A DNA stretch of 64,000 bases from Sycobia sp. Sy_11 (GCA_018907035.1 JACCIC010000014.1:686501-750500), one strand, 5' to 3'; shown: positions 46,980 to 61,149, counted from the first letter of the stretch. Numbers and translations are program-made. The notes: generated by a model not told the origin, from the letters alone.

Positions 46980-48840
46980 GCGTGAAGACAGGCGCGTCGC
47001 TCGCTTATTAAAATGCCCCCCCCCTCCCCAACTCCAAGCCAAGGGCCGTTTCCTTACTTTGCGCGGATCGTCGCTCGAGACTATGGACGGGAGACGTTGC
47101 CATCGCCGATGACTTCTGGAGGTCGTAAAGTACGTCTATATCTATCGAATAACGACGACGAGGCCTCTTAAGAGGGTATGGGTGTTTTTGTGAAAATTTT
47201 CGATAATTCTTCGCGATATCTGAAAAGGGGCGTTTTTAACTTTTACCGATTCCAGATGGAGCTTTCTGGACAATTAATAGTTTTTCATAAACTGTGGAAT
47301 TTACTTCTATTGTAGCAGTATCTTGTAAATTAAGAATAAATATCAATATTTGTCTTCCTCTTACTGTCTTATATCTGAAAAATCATTGTGGAAAAATAAA
47401 AATGACGAATTCTCATCGAATTTTTATTTTGGAATAAAAATTGTCGTCGACGTCGATGTCTATTCGCGATATATTTTTAATAAAAGATGAGAAGCTTCCC
47501 GAAAATCAATGAAGAATTGTATGAAAAAAAAAACTAAAAGTGTGAAACATTCTTTTTCGAATTAAAAAAATTCTCCGTCCGAGAGAACCCTTCAATTTTC
47601 AAAAAAAAAAAAAAAAAAAAAAAACAAATCGCTCATCCACGGTTAAGAATAGCTCGTTCGGAGGTTATATTTTTATTCCACGAATTTTCGCAGAAACCAT
47701 GCTGAGTAGGAAAGCAACTTTGCATAAATATCATTATTTTTTTCGAATCGAGAAGCCTGTGTATAGATACGATCATTATAGACAGAGATATAAGTCGTTC
47801 TTCACGCGTGATTTATTTTTATTTTTGTAGTAAATTTTTTTTACTTTTATTCCCCTACAGAGGCAACGATAAGCCGCGGTTTAAAACTTGCCCTCGTAAA
47901 CGCTCCCCCCCCCCGCCTCTCTCTCTCTCTCTCTCTCAAAACGTGATTACCTTATACAAAATTGAAGAAATTCAATGAGAATCCGACTCGTCGCGCGGGA
48001 GAAAGCGTTCGCTCGATCTATATAAACACGCATATCTCGTGGTATTTTCATCGAATGGAGAAAAATGCGCGTCGCCGTCACTGATAGTCCCGCGGGACGT
48101 GCGTTTTACAAGTTTATACTTTAAAACCGAATTTTATTGCCCTATATGAAACCTACTTCTCAGAGACGTGGCGCCGTAACAATGAATTGTTTTTCCTGGC
48201 CCCATCGATGTAGCTTGGATTGTTGAGACAAATCAAATAAAAAAAAATCAAAAAAAAAAAAAAAACAAAAGAAAGAACGAATAGAACACGAGCGAGTAAA
48301 TATTGACCGTAATTATTGCCAAAGTCGAGTATAAACGTTTTCGCTTTTACTTTTACATTAAAGATTTCGAGCAATCTATCTATCCTGAGGAACGAGGGGA
48401 CATTAATTCTAGATTACATCTAGAATGGAAAATATAAATTTTAAGGTTGCAATGCTATTCAATTTCCAAGATATGGGACTTTATTCTTCACAAGTTATTA
48501 CTTTTCTACCCACATAGCATTAGTTATGTCCTAGGACGAATTCGACGAAAGCGTTGAATTGAAGTGCAGTGAATTGTTAACGTTTTCGCGTTAATTATCG
48601 TTATGTTTTAGAGCATAAGAAATCGTTCGAGGCAAAATATTCAAGTAATAATTAATCAAATCTCAGATCGATGAGATTAATCTCATACGTAGCACGTGTG
48701 AGCAATATAGTCTTGCGCATAATTTTTCCTTTTCTACAATAATAATAATTAAATTCGCATGATGTAAAACAGTTCACTGCCTACAACTTAAATTACGGAA
48801 AAATTTACGTGCTCTACAAGACGAACTCTAATCTTCCAGC
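46980..48840. other. Mostly AT-rich stretch
   Basis: A 24-nt A run (47601-47624), a short (CT)n at 47918-47937 and an A run at 48250-48265. No gene recognised. Confidence 0.5.
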
Positions 48841-49195
48841 AGAGGTGTAAGCACACGCACACACACGCGCGCGCGGGCACGATCGCGCGTATAAAAAAAA
48901 GAACAATTACATAAAAATCTAAAAGAGCAACGAACGAACGCTCACAGGTGCGCGCATCCACGTGTGCTTATCGTAACGTTTCCTGCACCTGGGCGGGGAT
49001 GCAGCAGCAGTGCAGAAGGGTCTCCTGGTGCGCGGCACCAGCAGGCGCAATGCCTTCGCTGTAAATTTCGGGCTACGTAATCCCGCGCGCGCTTCGCACA
49101 CCGGGGGATGCTGCCTGGCCGATAACGCCTCTCCCTTCCGCCAAACATACATACATATATATACCGTGATATGGGGCCTTTATAACGCTATTAAC

Positions 49196-49242
<47 letters not shown>

Positions 49243-49860
49243 ATATGTATATATGTATGTATGTATGTATGTATGTGTATATTTGTGTGTGTGTGTGTGT
49301 GATCGACGACGGCGCAGCAGCGCCTTACGCGCGCGTCCGCCGCGTGGGAGCTCGGGCACCGGGGCCGATCGGGCGAGAGGTAATCCGGCCCTGCGAAGCG
49401 CCTCGGCTAATCCGCCGGGGCTATAATTCGCTTAAGGGCCGGGGGGGGGGGGGAAGGAAGCGCGGATGAGTGGGTGGGAGACGCGCCCGGCTATATAACG
49501 CATGCCGCACTGGGTCTGATACGTTGCATCGTGCGCATATTATGCGCGCGTAGACGTGCGCACGGACGTACATAGGCGCGTATACGGGCGTACGCCGCGA
49601 GGGGACCGGAGAGGTGGGCCGCATAATGAACGGGGATTCGCCGTCACTCGCAGCTATCCGCCAGCTGGCGGCTCCGTGGGGTTAATCCAAGGGGCTTTCC
49701 TACGCCCCCCCTTACCAAGCCCGGCCTGCTGCTCACGCTTCTCGCGCCGGGCGCTCGGGGTGTCTTAGACAGTGGCCCTCTGCTCCGGATGGATCGGGGC
49801 GAGAGCGACGCTCGAGCGGTCGCGCATAGATTATGGAAGGGTCTCGTTTTGAGACGGTTA
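48840..49860. other. CpG-rich block
   Basis: GC-rich, with a TA/TATG/GT compound repeat and a 13-nt G run (49441-49453). Open frames have no domains. Confidence 0.5.
49197..49301. repeat. Compound (TA)/(TATG)/(GT) repeat
   Basis: TA run, then TATG tetranucleotides, then GTGTGT; over 100 nt of alternating purine-pyrimidine. Confidence 0.95.
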
Positions 49861-51871
49861 CGGCAGTTTGCAAGAAGAGGGGTGGGGAGGCAGGGTGAGA
49901 GAGTCAGTTGCGATTGATAAGGGATGGCTGGGCTGCAGCGAGGATTCTGAACTAATAGGTTTTTTTTCCTCTTTTTTAATAGGGGGAAAATAATTTAGTA
50001 GCGAAAAGAACGGCTTGAATTTGGTTAAAGCACTGCTCAAAAATCCTTGGCCCAGTGACGGTCACAGTGATTTTTCCTTACATTACGGGTCAACCGATAA
50101 ATTTACATAGTTAAAACGTTTCAAACAAATAGACTATGAAACATTTTGTTTCCTCTACTGAAATGAAATATTTTTAGAAGATCGTCGAAAAGTCTGCTTT
50201 TTTGAGCTAATGTATTAACTAACAAACGATGAGTTTATAATGATTTTACCAACACTCGGATGGTGACTTATTCGCCGCATACGTAAGACAAGCAAAAGCG
50301 TGCGCGCGCGCACGTGTGTATAAGCAAGTAGTTATTATACAGAAATAGTATGGTGCGTATATCGCTAGTCAATGAAAAATTGGATCAAACATCACAGGTC
50401 GAAAAGGACGATTCTTGATACAAACAGTTTTATCGAGAGATATAGTGGATTAGATTTTATTCGATAGCTCCTCTTCTAATCACCAGCGTATGTAAGAATA
50501 ACAAAAGCGAGCATATATGCGGCAATCCTTATAATGAACGGATAAACCCTACTTTCGAGTTGCAAATCGTCAGCACTAGTAACAATAGACTGCTTATCTT
50601 ATACAAGAAACACATTCCCGACTTTTCGTTATACAATTTACAGAGTATTAATAAATAGTATCCCGAACAATTGGTATACGGACATAAGCGATCGAAGTAC
50701 TTAACACCAGTTAAAACAGAGCCGAGGCAATTCAGTAGATAGCGTTGGCGCCATAATACTTATTCATTGCAATGAATTTCTCTTCATTCTAAATTCAGGG
50801 CGCGTTAATTTCTGAAATTTCGCAGATTTAAATAGTTGCGAGTTTTGTGGCCGGCGATGCCAGTGATTTCAATAAAAATAATTTACTGAACTGTAATAAA
50901 TGATAAATAATCAATAGGTAGAATTGTATGGGAAGTAATCATTATCTTATTGAAATGCAGAGGGACAGCAAATATTTTAAGTATCAAAATTATTCACTAT
51001 TACACTAATTTTCTAATTTTCTATTAATTTTTCAATTATTAGTGCTGTACATTAAATCGATTACTTATACACGACGACGATCTTGCGCAATTTCTCGCCC
51101 AAAACCACTGTATAAAGATCACGCGCGAACGAGGCTAAGTTCAATTTCGTTTTCACAGCAGACCTCCCCCTCCATCCCACCTACCCTACCCCCCCCTGTT
51201 GACGATTCCCGAGTTACGCGTTACAAAATTCGCGCGAGGCACGCTCGCGCTCGTTTTGCCTCTCTCTCTCTCTCTCCTGTCTTCCGTTTCATTTTACGCT
51301 CTCGTCTATGCGCGCGGTACAGTTTTCCGGCTATTCCGCTCTCCGTTCCTTACGGCGTTACGTACGAGACGGTTGATGTCGCACAAGGGAAAGGGAGCAG
51401 GAGGAAAGCAATCCTCTAATGAAACCAGTGGATTTTTCATCGTACGAGCCATTTGCGATAGTTTACGACAATGTGCGGATGGAGGAGAGAAAGGGAGAGA
51501 CAAAGAGGGATGTGGGACACTGGATGAACGCGGTGAATGCGTCGCTGTATGGGGTGAAAACGTTTTGTACGGCATCGCTATAATAAGTAACAATAGTCGG
51601 CCGCTTCTGTACTATCAGTAATGACTGATCTAATCAAAATCCACAGTCTCGAGTCGAACCGATGATAACATAGAGATCGGCCGTCTATTAGAATTGATAC
51701 TACAAGTCCCCCTCCCCCTTGAATCCTTTACGTATAAAAATAACGTAACTCTTTTTTTTTGAAAAGGGATCCGCCGCTACCGTGGACATTCAATTCGCGA
51801 AATAAATCGATTAAAGTTTCTATTTGCGACGAAAGAAAAATTCCGTTTGGCGGTTAAAGAGCTAAGTAATG

Positions 51872-51877
<6 letters not shown>
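49861..51877. other. Mixed stretch, nothing recognised
   Basis: AT-rich to about 51050, then moderately GC-rich with a short (CT)n at 51260-51276. No gene recognised. Confidence 0.5.

Positions 51878-51924
<47 letters not shown>
51878..51924. repeat. (TA)23
   Basis: TA run. Confidence 0.95.
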
Positions 51925-51928
<4 letters not shown>

Positions 51929-52018
51929 CCTATACATGTATTGAACTGTCGTAATTCTCAAAGCCGGGAGTTATACGAGATTTTTAGATGAAAGCGAAGA
52001 ATTGCGCGAGTAGCAGAC

Positions 52019-52027
<9 letters not shown>

Positions 52028-52063
<36 letters not shown>
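52028..52063. repeat. (GA)n
   Basis: GA run. A (CT)n lies at 52438-52460. Confidence 0.9.
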
Positions 52064-52065
<2 letters not shown>

Positions 52066-52479
52066 TATGTGAGGGGGAAGGAGCATACGTTCGCTTTCAT
52101 TCGATCAGACCGGCAAGCCGCGACGGATAAGCACAGCAATTATTAGAGTTACCGCGGCTCTCTCTGTCTCTCTCTGTGCCCTCCTTCGCCCCGCCTTGCA
52201 CTAGCGTGTATACAGTTCCACCGGTGGATCTCGCCGCGGGTGAAAAGAAATCCAATAAAAATTCGATAGATCGAAGAGAGACGGGGGGGGGGAGGATTCC
52301 GAGGTGGTATAGCGGTACTACTATAGGATTCCTCAATGAGAAAGAGAGTGGAGAGAGAAGGAGTCGGGGGAGAAACCATTAATCGAATGAGAGTGTATCC
52401 GCCACGGGGGCAAACGAAATAACGATGCTCTCTCTCGCAATCTCTCTCTCTCTCTCTCTTTCTTTCTCACTCTTTCGAT

Positions 52480-54170
52480 CCTCGATCTTTCCTTTATTGT
52501 TTTCTCGCCTATACCTCCGTTCCCTTATCGGTGCCCGATGTCCCGGCTCTGGGTTTATTCTGTTAGCTATTTTTTTTTTTTTTATTTTTCACCCGTATTG
52601 ACTCAGCGAGGAATGATACTCGACTAATTTATATACAATTACGCGTTCCCAGATCATTCTTAACGAATTATACCGTATCTGCTCTATACTTATATTTCTT
52701 ATTTTTAAAAATTTTTCTCTTGCCATTTAATGGGATAACATTCTTTTCGTAATTTTACAATTAAGTATATCCTTGTAATTGAATTTTATGCAAGGTTTCC
52801 TTTTTAGTATTTATTTGATGGATAAAATTTTCCATTCTACCGTACGGTACGGTGATAATTGTTGCAATCTAGAATTTTTTGAGGCTTCGAATTTTTCAGT
52901 TTCTCCATGACTCTGTCCCACTAAAAATAAAAAAAAACCTCACTGATAAATATTTTAAATTCAGATAAATCTTCCATAAACTGCTTTATAGATTTTATAA
53001 AAAAAATTTTCAATGCAACATTCTTTAAAAGTCCGACTACGGGATTTTAATACGTTTAAAGCGAGCTTACATAATAAATTACAGGAAAATTTCGATCCAA
53101 AATAATATACCGCTAGCACGGGCTGTAAAGCGATAGAATTGGAAAACGATAAAACAAAAAATGTAAATTTTCGTTAAAAGAAAAAAAAAAGGTTTTGAAT
53201 AATTTAAGGTAAAGTGAGGGGAGTGCGCATTATTTTCGACGATGCGCTTATATCTGATTATGAGAGAGTGAACGTTTTTCGATATTCAGTATGTAAAATG
53301 GCGGGCTTTTATATTAATGGAAGTTTTACTGAATTCCCATTAAATCGAACCGATATATTTTCGAATGTTACACTAATTGAGCAGAAAAATAAGTAATTTA
53401 CACGCGCCTTAAGTATCGTAAATTTTTTTGAATTATTAAAATTTAGTAGAAATTTCAAATTATTATTAATGAGTCAATAAAAATGAGTTTAAAAAAAAGC
53501 ACTAAATATATTAAATACTAATTAGCTGTAATTCAAAGAAAATTGTACAGTCTTTAATGTAGCTCCATTGACTTTTACATATTCCCAGGATCGACATAAA
53601 AAAAATTGTAAAATATGTATTAAATATTTATTACTCGATTGCCGTCGAGAAATAGTGACATAAACATATTCTATAAGAATGAAAAAATATTTACCAAGTA
53701 ATTTTATGTCACATTTTATGATAAGTTGGCGAAAATTGATTCGTGGATTAAATTTGATATCTCACGATCGATATCAAATTAATATACAATTAAAGATTAT
53801 TTATTGAGGATAATTTCAGTATCATGTCAATTGAGGATAAACGCGCAAGCTGTTTAGAAAAATAAAGTTAAAGCCCACTTTATTTATGAATTTGTCAGTA
53901 AAAATTTCTTTAATAGTTGTGATACGGAACGGAGTTAATAACGTTTTACGCACCCATCGATGATAATATATTTCCTGTGCTTTCTAAAAAAATTTAAGGC
54001 GGGCCCGGTTTAACTGCATCCGGTGCGTGTACTTGATACATCCATGTAACAGAGACGTATTAACGTAGTAATACGTAGTAACGATTACAGAAAGTTAGCT
54101 TGCGTCTCTCGGACATACGAATATTACATACGTTAAACGGCCCAGGCCTGCTTTAACCCGTGCAGAGCGT
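52480..54170. other. AT-rich stretch with a short hairpin
   Basis: AATTTGATATC (53751-53761) and GATATCAAATT (53770-53780) form a perfect 11-bp stem with an 8-nt loop. Nothing else recognised. Confidence 0.55.
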
Positions 54171-54827
54171 GTCGTTGAACGTTCCCATTCAGCACGTGGG
54201 GCCGTGTCGAGGAAAAAAAAAGAAGAAGGAACTCGCCCGCAATAACTGCGCCCGGCTGATGAATGTCCCCCTATAACCCGCGTGCCCTAAAGAGGGGCAA
54301 ACCTTGGACAACGAGCCGCGACACGCTTATACCTTTCAGCTCTCCCGCTTTCTTCTTCTGCGGTCCGTTGCGCAGTGTCTGCATGCACGGATGTAGAAAT
54401 AGACGCGTACACGAGCGCGGACGGGACGAAAGGCAGGCGGCACGTGAATCGTAACTGCGCATGAATGCCCGGGGAGAAAAAGATTTAGCGTCGCGACGTT
54501 CAAAAGCGGAGATGGCGCGCTCGCGCCAAAGGGACTGCGGCGGTGGTAAGTGGGCGCCGTCGTGCCCCGTCCGGCGGTGCGACGCGTGTCTGTGTGTGCA
54601 TGTGTGTGTACTCTCGACCCCTCGCCAGGCCGGTCGCCCTCGTCACTTTTCGAAATGAGCGCGCCGGAGGAATATTTGAGACGGAGTTTAAACAAGGGGA
54701 AAATTGAAGTTGTCGCTTTGCATCCCCCCCCCCCACACCACTGCCCTCTCGCGCGCCCGCCCGAATAAATATTTATTTCTCCGCGCGCGAGATCTTGCTT
54801 GGGTGAAAGCATTTTCCTCCCTGAAGC

Positions 54828-54830
<3 letters not shown>

Positions 54831-54874
<44 letters not shown>
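54831..54874. repeat. (GA)22
   Basis: GA run at the end of a CpG-rich block (54170-54990). Confidence 0.95.
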
Positions 54875-54879
<5 letters not shown>

Positions 54880-55084
54880 GGCGAGTAAAAGAGAAGGCAC
54901 CATAAATACCGCGGGGTGGGAGGGCGGATTTAAAAAGAGAACGGGAAACGAGTATAATTATTCTTGCGATGAATATTCCCCCAAGCTCTCGAGGAGAAAA
55001 GTCTTCCGACTCGGATCGATTGATTTCTGCGATTGTATCGCGGATTGAATAAATTTGTGCATTCTGCATCGAGCTATTATATAA

Positions 55085-55086
<2 letters not shown>

Positions 55087-55140
<54 letters not shown>
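55087..55140. repeat. (TA)27
   Basis: TA run. Confidence 0.95.
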
Positions 55141-55143
<3 letters not shown>

Positions 55144-55321
55144 TATACATATACACATCTATATCCAAAAAAAACGAAAAACATCCATAAATTTGAGATA
55201 TCCATCTATGGAGATTAAAATTGAGTTGACGATTTGAATTCTCGTAACGATCGGACGGTCGGAGATAGCAAGCAATTCACCAACGCATAATATCATTTTG
55301 CGTAAACTTTATTGTTATGGA

Positions 55322-55491
55322 GGCAGTCAGGTTGTCCTTTACTAACATAGAATATTGGTTTTATTATTTTTATTTTATTTTATTAATAATTTTATTTTTA
55401 TTTTTATTTTGAATTTTTTATTTTTAATACAATTTATTGTAGTATTTCAGATTCTTCGGGAGTGAATATAAACAAGGACAGTCTGACTGTC
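55322..55491 (+). mobile_element. 170-bp MITE-like element with inverted ends
   Basis: The left end GGCAGTCAGGTTGTCCTT (55322-55339) and the reverse complement of the right end, GACAGTCAGACTGTCCTT, agree at 15 of 18 positions. The AT-rich interior has no coding capacity. Both ends recur at 8817-9055 in a different arrangement. No clear target-site duplication is visible. Confidence 0.5.
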
Positions 55492-55549
55492 ATTATTTTA
55501 GTTAATATATTATATTATAAAGACTGTGAAATGGATAAAAATATTTATA

Positions 55550-55587
55550 AATTTAATTCAGAACAGTCGAAATAAGTACAATTTGTA
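55550..55587 (+). repeat. Short repeat family, segment C
   Basis: Matches 9214-9250. It lies just outside the inverted ends, so the repeated unit is longer than the 170-bp core. Confidence 0.55.
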
Positions 55588-55779
55588 ATTTCGACTTTAA
55601 AAATTGAACAAAGCAAATAAGAAGCAAAAACAATAAAGTAAAAAGTCTATAACGTACAAAAAAATCAATTTGTACAATAATTCGATGAAAGAGCTCGAGG
55701 ATAACAAAAAAAGCTGAAGAAAAATTACGAGTAATATGTCAAAAGATTATTGAAAAATGCAGTAGTTCACTGGAGGAGC

Positions 55780-56280
55780 GAGTGTCTTCGCTACGCGTCC
55801 GACCACAGCGGTATTATTCTACTCGATCGGCACTCGTCGCACGAGCTTCCGTATTTCAAAATCACCTTCAAATGATTTTTGCCGATCGAGAGAAACAAAA
55901 GAAAAGCGATCGCCCAAAGATGGGACGGAATACACTGTCGGCTGTCGAAATCGAGAACGACCTTTCGAGAAGCGTAATTCCATCGATCGACCGCGTACCT
56001 CGCGAACATACTCGGAATTTCGCTGCCACTCTGCGGATAAACAGCAACGCGGACAGCGCAGCCAATTCTCCCTCCCACCTGCGCGCGACACTTCGACAAC
56101 GTCGATAATCGACGCTCGTCGATGAAGTTACTTTTGATCAACGTGCGCGAAAATCCTCGCGCGCCCGCGGAAATGGCGCCGTAGTCGGGCGCGTGTAGTG
56201 GAGAGCTCGACAGGCCGAGCTCGCGCCATAGATCGCGATTCAAAGTACCATATTGCTCGCCACTTTGCCGCAGAATTCTT
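55780..56280. other. CpG-rich block
   Basis: Open frames on both strands (108 codons plus at 55782-56108; 150 codons minus at 55791-56243) without repeats but also without recognisable motifs. Mutual shadowing suggests low stop density rather than a gene. Confidence 0.4.
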
Positions 56281-56399
56281 TCAACTTTCCTCCTATCTCT
56301 CTCTCTCTCTCTCTCTCTCTCACCCTGCCTCTCTTTGTCGCTGAAAGTTGAGATATTTGGCAGAGTTGAAGGATTTCAATACGAATGTGTAGACTACGA

Positions 56400-57190
56400 T
56401 GGAAAAGAACGTTGCAGAGTACGAAGCGAACGGTTCATTCGCATCTGTGATAATATGATTACTTTAACAAGCAAGAAAATCAATTACTAAATCTAATATA
56501 AAAGTATTTGTTCAGTTGTGAATCAATGATTTTTAATGAATGATTATTTGATCGATTGCTGATAAATATTTGTTTGCTGCGAGTGATGCTTGTTTGTTAA
56601 AACGTGCTGAATTTACGAAGGGTGTTTTTTAAGCGGACTACGACGGAAAAGTTTGGCTAACCATGTTAAGGAAATAGTTTTTTTTTCTTCATCGCTCCGT
56701 CTCACGAAGAATCTTTTAGGTTTAAATCGCTGTGCGCTTCGAAAACAAGAGCGAAAACAAGGAAAGTTAATATTTATAAGATTTTTTCCAGGTAATAACA
56801 ATTGACAATCTTTCGATCGATTCAATTTTTTAATGAAGAATCAAACAAGTTAAAAACAAGTAACTGTTTCGATGCATAGAAAATTTATAACGATGTATTT
56901 CGATCGACCAATGTTATCCGATGAGCATAACATTGAAATTATTGATTTTACGAAAGTACGCTAGTAATATATTATTTATCTTGACGAAATTATAGGAGTT
57001 AGAGAAGAATTATAAAAATAGAAACTGACTAATATTCATTTTCTCGTAACAAATAATTATTCCAATGTATTAAATAAAAACTTCTTTTTTCACAGCGGAT
57101 CCATATTATACGACACATTTTTTTAAAATCTGTATTTCAGAAGCTTAAATATTATCGCTTGTCAGAATAGAATTAAACGAAACCGCATGC
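56400..57190. other. AT-rich stretch, nothing recognised
   Basis: Single-copy AT-rich DNA. A (CT)n lies just before it at 56296-56321. Confidence 0.5.
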
Positions 57191-57370
57191 TGTAGTTTTA
57201 CCGAGATCAGAATAGAACGTGTGCCGTATGGAAATTCGAGCGTACGCGAGCGAGCATTCTGTTCGATTTCGCGGACATTCTCGGACGATAATGCGAGAAA
57301 TTGCTGAAAACCACGCTCCCGTGGTCCGGGTGGCGCGATATGATTAAAAATACCGAGGCGAGAGAGTGAG

Positions 57371-57405
<35 letters not shown>

Positions 57406-57960
57406 GAGACGATGAAGAAGAAGAAGAAAACAGAAAAGGCAGAGAAAGATAGAGAGAGAGAGAGTGTCAAGAAGAAGTTCGAGGGATGGAAATTGCCCTC
57501 GCGTGCGGAAACTCGCACGCGCGCACACGCAGCAGAGAACGTGCGTCGCGTGGCCGGCCAACGAGAAAGCTATTCTTACGGGGGAGGGGGGGAGACACCG
57601 AGCACCCAAGCGAAAGCTAAGAGGACCAGAGCCGCTAGATAAACGTCGCCTCGCAAAGGGAAAGAGCCTTCGCGCGCGTCGCGGCCCGGCGAAACGCGAC
57701 GCCGAGGCTCTTCTCTCGCCCCGCCCCCCCCCTCGACCGGGTAAAGAACAGGGACCGGGAACGAGCGAAGCTCTAATCCTCCCTTCCGCTCCCCATTCGT
57801 CCAGCAGTGGAGAACGCTTTGCGCTCTCTTTCCTCGTCGTTGGCGCGGGGCGTGAAACCATTGTACAGCGGCTCGATGACCGATGCGATTTTTCATCTAC
57901 ACTCGAGCGAGTGGTATTTTTTTGCTTCAGAAGCGCGAGGTTTTTTTTTTTTTTTGTTTT
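57190..57960. other. CpG-rich block
   Basis: GC-rich with a (GA)n (57375-57401) and a T run (57942-57954). A 238-codon minus-strand open frame here has no domain and passes through the CT repeat. Confidence 0.45.
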
Positions 57961-58900
57961 TCATTAAAAACACGAGATTCGTAGATAACGTCTTTCGGAT
58001 AAAAATCTGCGGTAAGCCTGGTCGTCAATGTCAATTGTTTCCGCGTATATAAATATGCAGTCGTGGCTCTTAGGCCAAGCGAATTTTTGTCCGAGGAGTT
58101 CAATAATATAAAATTATTCTACAAATTTTAGTTGAAATTCCTTCGCAATGTATTGTAAGTAGTTTTTTATTATTTTCTTCATATGTTATTTTGAAATTTT
58201 ATCTGGATCGTAGCAGAGCGTTCGTCGTGAAGTATAAGGGCATAAGAATTTTCAAGCAACTGTTTCTTTCTCGCTTCATATCATTGACATAAACTTCATT
58301 CTCGTCTTTCATCGAAAAGAAAGTTTTCTGTCATTTTTGTGGTAAGTAAATAGTTTTCTTAAATTAAGTGAGCATTCATTAATATTAAGATAAATTCATT
58401 TGATTTAAGTGAACTTTTCTTGCATTTACGAGCATTTACGAGTATATGCCTAAGTGAAGAAAATATTGAACTTTGTACTAAAATGGAAATATTTACCGGA
58501 TAATGAAAATTTTTTATTCAGTGTAATTGTTAAATGGCTTTATTCTATAAGCTAAAATAAAAAGCAAATATTGAAAGGACCATCGCTTTGTACATCGTAC
58601 AAACCCACGTGATAAACTTTCAGCTCTTATGAATGAGATTTGTCTATTTTTAATAATATTATAATGAACGTGTACAATTAATCATCTACCTGGTGAAATT
58701 AAAGAAACTTAAAATAATTCACGCCTTAACTACAGTATTTTCTACTGCAATTATTTATTTTCATCACTTTTCACCAGCGTCAAAATTACACACTATGTAA
58801 ATTCAAATGTCTCACAATCACATAAATCTACACAATTCCATTTCACTCCAAGGATTTTTGCAAAAAAGGCCAAAAAAATACTCGACTCATTTCCAAATAA
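57961..58900. other. AT-rich stretch, nothing recognised
   Basis: Single-copy AT-rich DNA. Confidence 0.55.
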
Positions 58901-59396
58901 TCAAATTTGATGGTTCGCCTCTTCGAAAAGCCCGCGAGTGACGTGCCAGTCGAGAGCGGATCGGCGGTGGGTAGGGACGGGGTGAGAGAGGCTATATTTA
59001 AAGATCAAAAAGCTCGCGCGGCGTACGTAATAATAATAGCCAAAGTTTTCGACCCATTCAATATTCCGCGAGTTTCTCACGCTCGTCTCGCGCGTGCGTT
59101 TCGCGTGGGAGCGTGGCGGGGAAGGGGGGGGGGAAAGGGGCTGACGCATATCGCTCCGGATAACTATGATGGGTATTAAATTCTACCTCCGCCCGCTACG
59201 CAGCGCACCGCGGAGGCGCGCGCGAGCGAGCGAGCGACGACTCGAAAGAAGAACTTACGCGCAACCCCCCTCCCCCCAACCATCCAACCCCTCCTCCTCC
59301 GCTCAATGCCCTTTCGCCGAGGCGTTCTCCCGCTCGCGGCTAAAGTCATTTCATCCTTATATATACTTCGTTTGCGTTATTTCAGCCCGTCTTATG

Positions 59397-59397
<1 letters not shown>

Positions 59398-59441
<44 letters not shown>
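59398..59441. repeat. (TA)21
   Basis: First of three TA tracts in 340 nt, followed by TATGTATG units. Confidence 0.95.
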
Positions 59442-59449
<8 letters not shown>

Positions 59450-59582
59450 ATATGTATATGTTCCACTCTCCCGCGTCAGTCGGCGTCTACATATTTATGC
59501 GCATTATTCCATGCTATTATTGTATAAAAGAGAAGTATACGATGGGTAAGGAGCGCAAGTGTCTGTACTGCACTGGAAGAGG

Positions 59583-59607
59583 ATATATATATATATATAT
59601 ATATATA
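59583..59607. repeat. (TA)12
   Basis: Second tract. Confidence 0.9.
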
Positions 59608-59686
59608 CACTAGCTCAACAAAGCCCGGCGGGAAAGTGGAAAAGCGGGAAAGCGCCACAGAAGAAAAAAGAATCGAGATTAGCGCA

Positions 59687-59689
<3 letters not shown>

Positions 59690-59738
<49 letters not shown>
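59690..59738. repeat. (TA)24
   Basis: Third tract. Confidence 0.95.
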
Positions 59739-59741
<3 letters not shown>

Positions 59742-59999
59742 TTGAAGAGGGGGTAGAGCCGGTTTGTGTGCGTCTGCGTGTGCACGTTGTGCGCTTTGGT
59801 CCTTGAGTGTACTAAACTTGATTAAACGCCCGGACGCTCGATCCCCCTCCCCCTCACCCGGGCTTTCGCGACCCCCAAGAATATTTCTTTGTGTTTCGAC
59901 CGAGCTGCCGCGCGGCTCGTTGCCGGAACGACGACTAATGGTCATAAACTTTTTTTAGCCTGCCCCCTGCCCCTTTCTTTCTCTCTCTCTTTCCCGTCG

Positions 60000-61090
60000 G
60001 ACGGCGGGGATACTTTTGTTCGTCGGCGATGCTAAACTGTTCTGCCGAGCACAAATCGTTGTCCCCCTTCCACGGTTCCTTCGTACTTTGCGCGCGGGCG
60101 ATATTTGCCCGACAATAATAAAAGATCTCAACTATGCTTCTACGCTGATATTTTTCATCTTTCAAAAGTTCGTTGTTTATATGTTTGTATACTTTTGCGC
60201 AAAATTACAATGATTTAGTTGATTGATCTTTAAGTGCCGGGGTTTTTTACACTCATCGGGAAATCGCGCTACATCGCCTAAAATCTGGGCAGGATTTATT
60301 AAAAATTGTTTTCGTTTTGTCTTTTAGGTCCATTTCCTCTAATTGAGGAGAGCAAACCTGAAAAAATCTCGGAAAAGTTCGGTGGCGATAGCGCATAAGT
60401 TATTAATTTTTCTTTGTTCGTCGCTCATGCGCCAAGCGGAAGAAGTCGGAGCAAAAGCAATTTTTAGGAATTTAGCGAGATTTGCGATGAACTGTTTATA
60501 TGGCATTGTATAAGGATGAAAATTAATAGAAAGTAATGGCTTTATTCTTTTGAATTAAGAATTTTTTTCATAACAAAGTGATAACTTGATGATATCCCTT
60601 AAAATGCTAAAACAGAAAGTGTACCATTCTCGTCTGACAGTGCTCGCCCAGTACTACTGAAGCGGTATTTTCACACTACACTTTCACTGCAATATACATT
60701 TAGGGTTGATATAACGAAAATAATTAAAATGATATAAATAAAGTGTTTTTGATATCAGGCTAAACAAAGTTCGAGCTGAACGTTTCTCACTGTATCCGTT
60801 CCATTATTCGTGAAATTCATTTATCGTCGTTATTAATACGCCCAACTGTAGGCTGATATAACTTAATTGTTTGTTTTTAATGTATTATAATTATCATCGC
60901 GCTACAAAGAGTTGTTTCCCCGGTAATTTTGAAAAGATCCTACGACTCTTTATTATACTAATGTTTGTAGATGGAGAAAAAAAATCACGTATAGTACGGC
61001 GAGGGTGGTGAGGGTCGAACGAGTTTAGCCGAAGAAAACGTACGGACTTATAAAAGGAAATATTTTCGTTCTCTCGAGTGGTACCGAGGG
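60000..61090. other. Mixed stretch, nothing recognised
   Basis: Mainly AT-rich single-copy DNA. Confidence 0.5.
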
Positions 61091-61094
61091 AGCA

Positions 61095-61095
<1 letters not shown>

Positions 61096-61147
<52 letters not shown>
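61096..61147. repeat. (GA)26
   Basis: GA run opening a CpG-rich block (61000-62470). A shorter GA tract lies at 61291-61319. Confidence 0.95.

Positions 61148-61149
<2 letters not shown>

Noticed and set aside
57145..57861. 238-codon minus-strand open frame
   Set aside because: Ser/Arg-rich, crosses a CT repeat, no domain or conserved motif seen.
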